This document shows positions 12,176-22,878 of a DNA stretch of 64,000 nucleotides, in pieces. Both the position numbers and the translations under genes were made by a program. How positions within the stretch are numbered: position 1 is the stretch's first letter; the number at the start of each line of letters is the position of its first letter. Source of the DNA: Lotus japonicus (Eukaryota; Streptophyta; Magnoliopsida; Fabales; Fabaceae); the NCBI RefSeq assembly GCF_012489685.1, contig NC_080043.1, forward strand, positions 41,865,127 to 41,929,126. The letters run 5' to 3'. The notes beneath the pieces are model-generated. The model searched no databases. It was given only the letters and a program-made list of their open reading frames with translations, and had not been told where the DNA came from.

Positions 12176-13131
12176 TGTGATGAGAATGGAAGTGTGGAAA
12201 TGTGTTCTAACTCTGCCCTTTTGATCTCTCAAAAAAAAAACTGAAAACCCCTTCCCTTTTTACCCCTAAACCCACAGCCTCACTAGCATGTACAAGGACC
12301 TTCACAAACTTCACCAATTTGAAAGGAGACAAGGCATTAATGCTCATCATTAGCCCATAATTCTCTTGACCAAAACTGATATGCAATAACTAGGAGACAT
12401 AACCCCCAATAATCCCCTTAACGCAAGCAAACCAAGTGAACAAACACTCCTCTCCTTCCCTAAGTGAAATCGGCTAGCATACATCATGGGCTAGGTTTTC
12501 CTTTTCTCTTCTCCCTTCATAACTTGGCCCAAGCCCAACTAATTACCCTCCTAACTACTGATTAAGAGGATAAAATAAATCAAGGCAAACTCCTTCCCTT
12601 GATTTTAAAGAAATAAATTCGGAATTAAGAAAATTTCTTCTAGCAAAATTGTTAGTACAATACAGCCTGACCTTCCATCACTAAAACATGACTATCTCGG
12701 GCTACAGAGGTCGGAATGACCTGAAACCAACGAGAGAATATAGCTAACTCAAAGAGCTACAACTCCCATGAAGGAAGCTTTTCAAGATTAGGTCTTTAAG
12801 ACCTCTCAAAAATTCACACAAGGTCACGGACAGATTAGCAATTAAATCAAACTTCACTAGAAATTTCACTTTTATTCAATAAATCACTTAAGCAATACAT
12901 AAGCAAGGTTAGGGCCTTACAAAACACACGGTGCAGAATAAGCACATCTACACTCATTACAACAGATTGTCAACACGGGCACAAGGAACGATGCATCAAA
13001 ATAAACTGACACACGCTTACTGTCTTGTCTCAGAATAAGCACCAATGGGTACTTAGCATCTGACAAAGTTACCTTCTGTACTAGACATCTTCTGATAGAG
13101 AAGCATCATAGCCAGAGGTTCTGATCCATCT

Positions 13132-14889
13132 TCATACTGGACAAAAGTCCATATTCATATTTTTCAGTATAAAATTAAATCTATCATCTGCTAAGGGCTT
13201 TGTAAAGAAATTTGCCCATTGATGGTCAGTATCAACAAACTTCAGAAGAAGTACGCCCTTCTGAACATAATCTCTAAAGAAGTGATACTTTACCTCAATG
13301 TGTTTTGCCCTTGAATGTAAGATTGGATTCTTACTGAGTGAGATTGCAGCAGTATTATCACAGTAAATTGGAATGTTGCTCTCAAAGATTGGATAGTCTT
13401 CTAATTGATGTTTCATCCAGAGCATCTGAGTACTGCAAATAGCTGCTGAGATATATACTGCCTCTGCAGTGGATAATGCAATAGTTGTCTGTCTATTGCT
13501 AGCCCATGTGACCAAATTACTTCCCAGAAATTGACAATTTCCAGAAGTACTTTTTCTTTCAGTTCTATCTCCAGCATAGTCAGCATCACAGTAACCTGAA
13601 AGCTTATACTCTGATGTTTTCTTATACATCAAGCCAAGGTTAGTGGTACCTTTCAGATATCTGAGAATTCTCTTAACAGCAGTTAAATGAGTTTCTCTCG
13701 GATCTGATTGGAAACGAGCACATAAGTGTACACTAAATAAAATATCTGGCCTAGATGCAGTTAAGTATAGAAGTGAATTTATCATGCCACGATAGAGCTT
13801 CTGACATACTTTTCCATTGGCATCTTCTTTCTCCATGATGCATGTAGGATGCATAGGAGTCTTAGCAATTGTTGATTCTGTCATGTTGAACTTCTTCAGA
13901 AGTTCCTTTGTGTACTTGCTCTGATGGATGTAAGTTGCTTCTGGTTTTTGATCAACTTGTATTCCCATAAAGTACTTAAGTTATCCCATCATACTCATTT
14001 CAAATTCAGCCTGCATCATCTCAGAAAATTCCTTGCAAAGAGATGGATTAGCAGATCTAAATATAATATCATCAACATAAATTTGCACAATTAAGATATC
14101 ATCTTTGTAAGCTTTGCAAAAGAGAGTTGTATCTACTTTACCCCTTACAAACTCATTTTCCAGAAGGAATGAGCTTAGTCTCTCATACCATGCTCTGGGA
14201 GCTTGCTTCAGACCATAGAGAGATTTCTTCAATTTGAAAACATGGTCAGGGTTCTTCTCATCTTCAAAACCAGGAGGTTGGTGCACATACACTTCCTCTG
14301 AGATGTATCCATTTAGGAAGGCACTCTTAACATCAATCTGATGAAGAGTTATGTTGTGATTCACTGAGAATGAGATCAACAGTCTTATGGCTTCCAATCT
14401 TGCTACTGGAGCAAAAGTTTCAGTATAATATATTCCTTCTTGCTGACTATAGCCTTGAGCAACTACTTTGTTTCTGACTACTTCTCCTTTCTCATTCAGC
14501 TTGTTTCTGAAGACCCATTTGGTTCCAATGATGTGAACACCTTGAGGTTTCTTGATAAGGTTCCAGACATCATTCTTGGAGAATTGATTCAGTTCTTCCT
14601 CCATTGCCAGAATCCAGTCTTTGTCTTGAAGAGCTTCATCAATTAACTTTGGTTCAATTAAGGATACCATTCCCTTCAGACTAAGCAGAGTCTCTTCAGA
14701 GGGTCTGAATGCTGATCTGGTTCTGACTGGTTCATCTTTGTTTCCCAGAATCAACTCCTTAGGGTGAGAGGCAATAATTCTGCTCTTCCTCTGAAGTTGT
14801 GAATCAGAGGGACCAGCTTCCCCTGGAGTATCTTTCTCTGGCTCAGCTTCCTCCGGAGCTTTCCCTTTATCAGAAACATTTATACTCAT
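13132..14889 (-). pseudogene. pol: SIRE A reverse transcriptase and RNase H
   Basis: C-terminal part of Copia pol. The frame 14889-13981 holds the RT: GTKWVFRNKLNEKGE, LHQIDVKSAFLNGYI, KKSLYGLKQAPRAWYERL and the catalytic YVDDI. A stop at 13978-13980 interrupts it at the end of the RT, and the frame resumes at 13968-13132 with RNase H: GYCDADYAGDRTERKSTSG, ALSTAEAVYISAA, YCDNTAAISLSKNP. The protein ends NMNMDFCPV, a normal C terminus. The interior is otherwise well preserved. In the intact element this made the cDNA; here the stop disables it. Confidence 0.9.
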
Positions 14890-14970
14890 ATCTGCAAACT
14901 TTTCAACTAGCTTTGACTGATCATGGTCAAGCTTATCATCAAATCTAACATGAATAGATTCCTCAATAGT

Positions 14971-16545
14971 TTAAGCATCAGTATTATAAATTCTAAAGCC
15001 TTTAGAACGATCAGAGTAACCAAGTAATAGACATTTAGAAGATTTAGAATCAAACGTATGCAATCTATCCTTAGTATTCAGAACATAGCAAACACAACCA
15101 AAAGGATGAAAATAAGAAATGTTGGGCTTTATATTCTTCCACAATTCATATGGAGTCTTATTCAGTATGGGTCTGATTGAGATCCGGTTCTGAATGTAAC
15201 ATGTTGTGTTTACTGCCTCTGCCCAGAAGTGCTTTGCCATGTCAGTTTCTTGAAGCATGGTTCTAGCCATCTCTTGAAGAGTTATATTCTTCCTCTCAAC
15301 AACACCATTCTGTTGAGGAGTTCTTGGACAAGAGAAATCATGTGCAATTCCATAGGAATCAAACAGACTCTCAAACTTGTCATTCTCAAACTCTCCACCA
15401 TGATCACTTCTGACACGCACAATCCTGCAAGCCTTCTCGTTTTGCACTTGGGCAATAAAGGTAGAGAACACAGAATGAGACTCATCCTTGCGTGATAGAA
15501 ATTTTACCCATGTCCAGCGGCTATAGTCGTCAACAATGACCATCCCATATCTCTGGCCACCTATAGACTCAGTTTTCACTGGTCCAAAAAGGTCGATATG
15601 CAGAAGTTTCAACGGCCTTGAGGTGGAAACAACATTCTTTGCCTTAAACGGGACTTTTGTAAATTTTCCCTTTTAACATGCTTCACAAAGAGCGTCTGAA
15701 GAGAACTTCAGAGTGGGTAAGCCCCTGACAAGGTCAAGCTTACTCAGTTGAGAAATCCTTCTCATACTGGCATGCCCTAACCGTCTATGCCATACCTATT
15801 GCTCTTCATTAACAGAAAGAAGGCACTTTACCTTCTGAGTTTCCAACTCAGATAATCTGATCTTATAAGTGTTGTTCCTCCTCTTGCTGTTAAACAGAAC
15901 AGAGCCATCGATCTGACTTACAACCCTGCAAGACTTTTGATTGAAAATAACATCATAACCCTTATCAGCTAATTGACTTATTGACAATAAGTTGTGAGTT
16001 AAACCATCTTCCAACATAACATTATCAATGCATGGACTATTATCAACACCAATAGTACCAGAACCAACAATTTTACCCTTCTCGTTGCATCCAAAGCCAA
16101 CTTCGCCTCCAGGCTTAAGTTTTAGCTCTTGGAACATACACCTTTCTCCCGTCATGTGACGCGAGCATCCACTGTCCAGATACCATGATTGGTGTTTCAG
16201 TGGAGCAATCAAGGATATCTGCAACATAGATAATCTTATCCTTAGGTACCCATTTTCTGGGTCCTTTCTGTTAGTTACCCCAGAGGTTCTGACAACCTTG
16301 GGTTTCTCAACATGATAGTGTAAAGGAATTTTAGCATGATATTTAGACATAGAGAAAGTTCCCTTTTTGAGAAGGGGATCAACAACTTTAGCAGGCAATG
16401 GTTCAGGCAATATAGTACCAGAGGGTACAAAATGTTCATACAGAGGTTTAGCCTTAGGCATAGGAGGCTCATTTCTACTGGGTCTAAAATAGCCAAAGCC
16501 ATACATTCCATTTCTACTTACGCCATAGATCATTGAAGCCATCAA
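14971..16545 (-). pseudogene. pol: SIRE A protease and integrase
   Basis: 16545-15796 carries the aspartic protease region with WYLDSGCSRHMTG and the downstream LTHNLLSISQLADKGYDV segment. After a stop at about 15793 comes the HHCC zinc region (HRRLGHASMRRISQL, LCEAC) with another stop near 15673, then the integrase core at 15612-14971 with VDDYSRWTW, RSDHGGEFEN and TPQQNGVVERKN, the D,D(35)E residues being visible. A third stop lies at about 14968. The order PR-INT-RT-RH is that of Copia. Confidence 0.9.
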
Positions 16546-16553
16546 GCTTCTAT

Positions 16554-17985
16554 CTACGCTTTTAGCTTGGAATCTTTAAAAAGATTTTTCATATTTGATT
16601 CATTCTTTATATTAGAGGCATCACAAGCAAAAACTTCTTCTAACTTAATAATCTGATTTTTGAGCACAGAGTTAGAGTTTACTAAAGCATGATTATTTTC
16701 TTTCAACTCAGAAATAATTTTCTCATGTTCAGTAGAAGTTTTAGAAACAGCAGAGAAATCCTTTTTCAACCTTTTATGCTTAGTCAAGAGAGAGTTATAT
16801 TTATCCATGATTTCAGACAATGCACATTTAAGTTCAGAGGTTGAGAAGGAAGCGAATACCTCATTTTCATCGTCAGAGTTTGTATCTTCCTCTGATGCAG
16901 ATTCAGAGTTAGTTGCTTCTTTTGACTCTGATTGCTTGTCCTTGACAATAGCCATGAGTCCTTCAACAACTTCTTCGTCAGAGTCAACATCCTCTGACTC
17001 TGATTCATCAAACGTCACCATGGGACCTTTCTTAGCTTTGAAATGCTTCTTTGGCTTCTTGTCCTTTTTCAGCTTTGGACAATCACTCTTGTAGTGCCCT
17101 GGTTCCTTGCATTCAAAGCATGTGACTTCCTTTGATGAAGACTTCTTCTGACCAGATGAGGATTCATGCTTTCCTTTAGCCTTTCCAGAGCCTTTGTACT
17201 TGCTCTGCCTTTGCTTCCAGATGCGGTTGAGCCTTCTGGAGATCAGGGTTAGCTCATCTTCATCAGAATCTTCAGAGGTTTCTTCAAATTCTTCTGCTTC
17301 TGCTTGGAGAGCTTTGGCCTTTTCAGATTTGGATTTCAAGGCTATAGACTTCTTCTTCTGATCTTGATGTTCAGCACGCTTCAATTCATGACACTTCAGT
17401 ATGCTTATGAGTTCTTCCAAACTCATCTGCTCAACATCTCTTGTTAGCTCCAAGGAAGTTATTAAAGGCATCCAGCTTTCAGGAAGACCTCTAAGAATCC
17501 TCATGACATGATCAGTAGTGGTATAGCTTTTGTTGAGGGGTCTTATTCCAGCAATAAGCAACTGAAATCTGGAAAACATGTCTTCAATGAACTCACTGGA
17601 TTCCATTTGGAAAGATTCATACTTCCTGATCAAAGACAATGCCTTCATGAGTCATCTTCAAGGAATCAAAGATACCCTGAGCATACTCACGATCTGTTAT
17701 CTTATGATATTCTTCATAAAAAATAGCACTTAGAAGAATAGTTCTAGCTTTGTGATGCAGTGAGTAAAGCTTCTTCTGCTCAGCAGACATCTCTGATCTG
17801 GAGATCTTCTTGCCATCAACAGCAACTGGACGCTCGTAGCCATCCACTATAATATCCCCGAGATCTGCATCAAAGCCCAGAAAAAAGCTTTCAATCCTGT
17901 CTTTCCAGTACTCAAACCTTTGACCATCAAACATGGGAGTCTTTGCACTGTAAACATCTTTTTGCGCTTCACTGATGGTAGCCAT
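16554..17985 (-). pseudogene. gag: SIRE A gag
   Basis: Starts with MATISEAQKDVYSAKTP at 17985, the typical N terminus of this gag type (UBN2/DUF4219), and includes FDGQRFEYWKDRIESFF. A frameshift lies near 17640, after which the frame 17648-16554 continues with MSLEELISILKCHELKR and one CCHC zinc knuckle, CFECKEPGHYKSDCPKLKK. The C-terminal half is very acidic (repeated SESE/DSDEE) with a coiled coil near the end. Gag packages RNA into virus-like particles; here it is broken by the frameshift. Confidence 0.88.
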
Positions 17986-18046
17986 CTCAGTTTTTCACAT
18001 CGGCCCGGATCACTGAACACAGTTAGGTGTGGTAATCAGAACTTGC

Positions 18047-18058
18047 GCTCTGATACCA
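18047..18058 (-). promoter_or_regulatory. primer binding site of SIRE A
   Basis: Minus strand TGGTATCAGAGC, complementary to the 3' end of initiator methionine tRNA, separated from the 5' LTR end by two bases. It fixes the inner border of the LTR at 18061. Confidence 0.92.
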
Positions 18059-18060
18059 AT

Positions 18061-19297
18061 TGAAGGTATGAAAAACGATAGAAAGGGGGGGTTTGAATAG
18101 CGTTTTAAAACTTAAAACTCGTCCCACTTGAGATTTCAACAAATCTCTTCAAACACAAGGATAAAAGTGCTAAGATGAGAGTTGAGGAAAGTACACAAAG
18201 ATTTTATCCTGGTTCACTTGATAAATCCCTCAAGCTAATCCAGTCCACCCGTTAAGGTGATTTCTTCCTTCTTAGAATGAAGGCAATCCATTAATCAGAG
18301 TTTGTTCCAACTGCACTTGCAACCTGCAAAGTGACTAACAATACACTGACTTATCTATCACTTAGATTCACTCTCTTAGTCTTCTCAATGATCTAACCAA
18401 CCTTGGTCTCCTAAAGGAACAAATAAACAACTGTTTAGGAGTTTGGGTTTACAAAGAAATGCTTCTCAGAAAGCTAAAGTAAACACACTAAATTCAGTTT
18501 CAAGAAAGATTGCTAAGAGAATATTTGAATATGGCTTTAGCTTGAACAAGTTTCTTAGGCGGCATCTTTCAATCTTCAGCCTCTTTATATACTCCAAGGA
18601 TTAGGGTTTGGACGTTGCATGGAATGCTACCGTTGGAGGGCATATCTAGGATTTCCAGGTTCTGCTGTGGCTGAACACATTAGGTAAGGTCGTCAGGATA
18701 GTACAATTGCTTTTGTACTTTGGATAGTGACATGACCTTTATCCTAGTTGACTTCTGATCAGAGCGACGCTTCATGTTGGAACTTGTGAAGCTTGGTGAT
18801 CAGAGTCAGAGGGAAGCTTGGATCCTCTGACCTTTGTAACTTCTGCTTCTGAACTCAGAGGAGAAGTACTTGGTCTTCAGAGCCAGCTTACTCTTGGACT
18901 TCAGAGTCTTCACTTCTCAGCTTCTGGACCTTCAGAACTTCTAGACCTTCAGAGCCTCTGGACCTTCAAAGCTTCTGAACCTTCAGAGCGTCTGGATCTT
19001 CAGAACGTTTGGCCTTCATAACTTCAAGTGATCTGAATCCATATCAGAGCTTAACTATCTTCAGATCTTCAGAAGCTTTTCTACTGTTCAGATTGAACAT
19101 AGAGAGTGCGAAAGCATTGCGTAGGTTACTCTTTGAGCATAGTGCTTCTGATTTGTGTGTAATTAGATCAGAGTCAGAGCTTGTCATGTAAACACTCAGA
19201 AAACAACGTTAGAGTACCATAATTGTTCATACATAATAGTTAACATGTAATCATCAAAACATAGAGTTGTACTACATGATCAAAACTTGATCTTACA
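18061..19297 (-). repeat. 5' LTR of SIRE A
   Basis: 1237 bp, TGAAGGTATG...GATCTTACA on the plus strand (TG...CA on the minus). The inner border is set by the primer site, the outer by the match with 1-325 and by the Tat element resuming at 19298. Part 18885-19030 is a set of imperfect 18-bp units of the type CTTCAGAACTTCTGGACC. The family also occurs as the solo LTR 31007-32250. Confidence 0.92.
18885..19030. repeat. 18-bp tandem repeats in the SIRE A LTR
   Basis: Seven or so imperfect direct copies of a unit like CTTCAGAACTTCTGGACC. Similar, looser units occur at 1-75 and at about 31840-32035. They lie in the U3 half of the LTR, where promoter elements sit. Confidence 0.75.
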
Positions 19298-21318
19298 CGT
19301 GTTTCGTCCAATAATGACGTTGTAGGATGCCACGACATGCAATACCAAATACCGTACGCGCAGAAGCTTGGCGTTTTCATCAACACCAAAAACCGTATCC
19401 AACTCCAAGTACCCGCGCACCCAGACCTGCTCTCCTGAAAAACCTACAAAGTCCCAGCATATGACATCAAGTCCTTGTCTGTCAAATCCAACTGATCAAA
19501 TGCATCACCATAGATAATTTCTGCAGAAGTTCCCTGGTCTAAAAGAACCCTTCGCACATTAAAGCTGTTGATTCTTACCATTACTACCACCGGATCGTCT
19601 TTATGCGTCTTGATTCCCTCAAAATCTGCTGATGATATCATGATATCTGGGTGATTAAAACCAAATTGGGCTTCATACTCTCGTACTGACGTCACCGCCC
19701 TTACATGCCTTCGTCTCGCCGAAGCTGTGTCGCCACCTCCACCAAAACCCCCAGCGATCGTGTTTATCGTCCCAACTGGTGGCTCGAGATCTTTGTTGAA
19801 GGTCTCTTCCGCCCCCTTCTTCCTTGTTGCCAGCGTTTCTTTCTTGTCAGAAGTCGGTGTACGACGACGATCATCTCGCCTGCGATCGTCTTGCTGGCAG
19901 TCCCCTTTGTATCGATTCCCCTGTTGTCGTTTGCCGCACCAACGGTCACCGCGGTCGTTTAACTGCGAGCGTCCTGCCCGAATTAACCTTTCAATCTCGT
20001 TCTTTAAAGTGAAACAGTCTCCGGTGTCGTGACCCGCCGAGCGGTGGTACTCGCACCACTTCGTTTTGTCCACCGCCACTCGAGGCGGGTCGGTCTCCTT
20101 CTCGCCCGCCTCGACCGCATGCGTCGCCTTGACCTCTCGAAGTAGTCCTTTCAAATGCGCGTTTAGACTCTTCCCCGACTCCTCACGCCGGCGGGAGTCG
20201 GTCTGATGCCACGGGCGACGACGCTCGAAGCTTTCCTTCCTAGGGTACAACGGTTCATTCGCAGTCCTTTCCCCTGACTTTATCTTCTTATCTCGCCGCC
20301 TACCACCTTCTCCTTTGTCTTTACTTGGTTTTCCTTCCGACGATGCATCTCTCTGATCGCCCTCCTTTTCCGTTTTTGCACGTTTTCATTTGAAAGCATC
20401 ATCCTCCTCGTCCAAAATGTAAGTGTTTGCCCGCGCGCGGATCTCCGCCATCGACCGAGCCGGCTTTGGGCTCAACTTACTGTTCAGCTTTCCTGGTTGT
20501 AACCCGTTCTTGAAAGCACGCGCACAAGCATGCGGTTCTGATTCCTCAATTTTAACAGACGCCGTGCTGAATCGTTTCAGGTATTGCTTCAGAGTTTCCC
20601 TGTCCGACTGGCGCACGTTGTATAAGTCCTCTATCGTAACCTGCTTGCTCTTGCTCGCGGAAAACTGAACAAGGAACTTTGACGAGAAATCGCTGAAGTT
20701 CGTGATAGATCCGCGAGGCAAGGTCGTGAACCACGCCATCGCTGTGCCTTTGAAAGTTCACGGGAACATTCTGCATTTCACCGCGTCAGAAGCTGCACTT
20801 ATCACCATCTTCGTGTTGAAATACAGCAGGTGCTCTTTGGGATCGGCCTTGCCACTATATGCTTCCAGAACGAGGTTCTTCATGTTATCCGTAATAGCCA
20901 CCTCCCTTACCGCCGCCGAGAACGGCTCAAACTCCGCCACGGCTTCGGCTTCCCGCTCTCCTTTATCTTGTTGCTCGACTCGATAATACTCCAACTGCTC
21001 CTGTAAGTAATCATTCCGCTGCCGAATGTCATCGACACTTCGGATCAGACGTTGCCAATCTCGACCGGTGATCGGAGCTTGTAGCGACGGTGTTTCTCCT
21101 CGTGAGGCTCCTGGCGAGTGTGTTGGTGACCTCTGTTGCTCCGGTGAGGACGACGGAGAAGGCAAAGGAGGTGTTGGAGAAGAAGGAGGTGGAGGCGGTG
21201 GAGGTGGAGGAGGAGTCAATTGCTTGGACTCGTCGCGGCGAACCTGTTCCCGTCGTGGTCTGCCTCTCACGCGCCACTGCTCCTGCTCTCCGTCGCGTCT
21301 CCGACGACGTGTCTCCAT
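19298..21318 (-). pseudogene. gag: Tat-type Gypsy gag and start of protease
   Basis: Reading leftward from the ATG at 21318: a basic, proline-rich N terminus (METRRRRRDGEQEQ, a run of ten prolines), then the gag core (AYSGKADPKEHLLYF; after a TGA at 20758-20760, MAWFTTLPRGSITNFSDFS and RQSDRETLKQYLKRF). After another TGA at 20386 comes the linker with WCEYHRSAGHDTGDCFTLK and then the aspartic protease segment DDPVVVMVRINSFNVRRVL ending LLDQGTSAEIIYGDAF. These motifs and their order are those of the Tat lineage. The protease site reads DQGTS where DxGSS is usual. Coding is cut off by SIRE A at 19298. Confidence 0.85.
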
Positions 21319-21440
21319 CAGACTTCACAAGCGAACGAAGAATTAAACCAAAATTCCATAAAACTGAAGAGAATTGCACGGAAAATCGAACTGCTCTCAA
21401 CCAAATCACAATCCACGTGTCCGGGAATCGAAATCTACCG

Positions 21441-21459
21441 GTCCCCACAGACGGCGCCA
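21441..21459 (-). promoter_or_regulatory. primer binding site of the Tat element
   Basis: Minus strand TGGCGCCGTCTGTGGGGAC, two bases inside the LTR end at 21462. This is the primer site form usual in Tat-lineage Gypsy elements (the tRNA species is not assigned here). Confidence 0.8.
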
Positions 21460-21461
21460 AA

Positions 21462-21795
21462 TGTTCTATCCAAGAACATAGAGGTGAGGTACGGTACCCA
21501 TAGTGAGAGGATTGTGTTGTGAGAATCTAGAGAGAGTAATAGTGTAACCGCTTAGAGAGAGAAAGTAACTTAATTTCAAGTTTGTGTTTCTCAAATGAGT
21601 TAAGAGTCCCTTACAATTAGTAACCGCTCCCTATTTATAAATTTGGGAATTGGGCTTGGCGCCCTTAACTCCTCATAATGGGCCAGTTGGGCCTCCTGGG
21701 AAACGGCCCAACTCCTTGGCTTCGCACGCCGCCCCAGGCTGGCGCGCCTGGGCAAAGGACCCTAGGGTCTCGCCTAGTCCACTGCTTGACCCACA
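21462..21795 (-). repeat. 5' LTR of the Tat element
   Basis: Starts TGTTCTATCCAAG at 21462, next to the primer site. The outer end is placed at about 21793-21795 because LINE-like sequence follows. It contains a TATTTATA-like box (about 21632) and GC-rich segments. A diverged relative in the same orientation lies at 60302-60640. The outer border is uncertain by a few bases, as the partner LTR is outside the window. Confidence 0.65.
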
Positions 21796-21905
21796 TAAGA
21801 TCAAACTTATTCCTCCCTAAAACATCCTTCCTTAACCAACTCATCCGCCTCAGCATTTTCTTACCTCAAAATATGATTCACCCCACGACAAGCCACCACC
21901 AGAAG
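21796..21905 (-). pseudogene. LINE A, RNase H C-terminal remnant
   Basis: On the minus strand this reads (after the Copia B target site) LLVVACRGVNHILR, a stop, then ENAEADELVKEGCFREE and a stop. This is the end of a LINE-type RNase H domain (HIxREENxxADELAKEG). The piece joins in frame to 32366-32470 when Copia B is removed. Beyond 21796 the Tat LTR begins, so the LINE 3' tail is missing here. Confidence 0.7.
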
Positions 21906-22811
21906 TGTTGTTCCTTTTTGTGGTTGTCTGCATTTTAGCTAAGTATGTGTGTGCCAACTTGTCGGACCCGATGTCGTAAGATCTTGCTTGCGACATCTGT
22001 CTCGGAGTGTCTGTTGTTAGCTGGTTATTTGGTATTCTGTAAAGCTTCGCTCTCAAGTTAGGTTTTGCTGGAAGCTTTTGTGCGCCGTCAAGGAATATTC
22101 CGTGGTGTGTTTAAACCCGATTCAAAGGGGTTTAAATTGAAGATAAATATGGAAGTTGGAATCTGCTTTATTGTTAATTGACCGAGGATCCTCTGCAAAT
22201 TTGTTACTTGATTGGTTTTCTTTTAACAACTTCCTGATTTGTGTATGGACCGTGTGTTCTTTCAAGCCCAATGAAGACAAGGCCTGGAAGACTATATATG
22301 AAGACTCAAGACCTAGACTTGGCGGTGGAACATTTGATTGTATTAGGGTTTTCATCGAGTTCATTCTGTTTTGTACTCTTAGCAACTTTATGTCATTGTT
22401 GTAAGCTAAGAGTGAGTGTTCAGTGTGTGATCTTGAGATCTGTCTTTGTAACTCATACTTGAGTTCAATCACTGAGGCAGTGATTGCAAGAGAGTGAGTG
22501 GGAGAGCTCATACTTAGGGGGATACCTAAGTAATAGTCCACGGGTAGAGATAGGTAAGAAAAGGTAGTTGAACTGGGGCAGTTTGTGGGAGACCATTTTG
22601 TACAATTTCTCTATAATAGTGGATTATCTCTCTTGGGTGAAAACCCTACAGACGTAGGTGATATTGCACCGAACTGGGTTAACAACTTCCTGTGTTCTTT
22701 ATTGTGTTTCAGTTGTTATTTTGCTGTAGAATTTGTTGTGTTGTTCATAGTGTTGTACAAGATGTCTTAGACATCTGGTAGAACATTCCAGTTACACTTG
22801 CCAGAATTTCA
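21906..22811 (+). repeat. 5' LTR of Copia B
   Basis: 906 bp, TGTTGTTCC...CAGAATTTCA. Paired with 30211-32365 (less the inserted solo LTR). The inner border is set by the primer site two bases downstream. It includes a TATATATGAAG stretch near 22296. Confidence 0.93.
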
Positions 22812-22813
22812 AT

Positions 22814-22825
22814 TGGCATCAGAGC
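22814..22825 (+). promoter_or_regulatory. primer binding site of Copia B
   Basis: TGGCATCAGAGC, one base different from the initiator-Met site TGGTATCAGAGC seen in SIRE A. Two bases separate it from the LTR. Confidence 0.82.
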
Positions 22826-22878
22826 ATGCACCCCCTGTTCTACTTTTGGGTGAGATCTAGGGAGATAATTCTGGTAAT

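Larger units (their letters stand above)
4709..12921 (-). mobile_element. outer giant solo LTR, interrupted
   Basis: The sequence begins TGTAACGCCCCGATTTC at 4709 and ends AGGGCCTTACA at 12921. It is flanked by AAACA at 4704-4708 and AAACA at 12922-12926, a perfect 5-bp target duplication. Taking out the inner insertion (5758-10665 plus duplication) leaves about 3.3 kb. No gag-pol or primer site is present, so it is a solo LTR. Orientation is inferred: on the minus strand it reads TGTAAGGCCCTAA...GGGGCGTTACA, the usual order for long plant Gypsy LTRs. It sits between pol and the extra ORF of SIRE A. The exact Gypsy lineage (a Tekay/Del-type chromovirus is possible) is a guess. Confidence 0.85.
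1..19297 (-). mobile_element. SIRE/Maximus-type Copia element ('SIRE A'), interrupted
   Basis: Minus-strand LTR retrotransposon. Its 5' LTR is 18061-19297, its initiator-Met-type primer site 18047-18058, gag-pol 17985 down to 13132, an extra ORF 4469 down to 1729, a polypurine tract near 326-345, and its 3' LTR starts at 325 and runs off the left edge. Removing the giant LTR insertion (4709-12921 plus one target duplication) leaves about 11 kb inside the window. An extra ORF behind pol and the long 3' region are known features of the SIRE/Maximus lineage. Gag-pol has several in-frame stops and a frameshift, so it is not autonomous. The right-hand 5-bp target copy should be CGTGT at 19298-19302; the left copy is outside the window. 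Confidence 0.85.

Noticed and set aside
11909..12232. Lysine/glutamate-rich or phenylalanine-rich frames
   Set aside because: They are made by the CTT/CT microsatellite and have no other support.
18885..19030. A CRISPR-like array
   Set aside because: The 18-bp units are adjacent, imperfect and lie in a plant LTR; there are no spacers.
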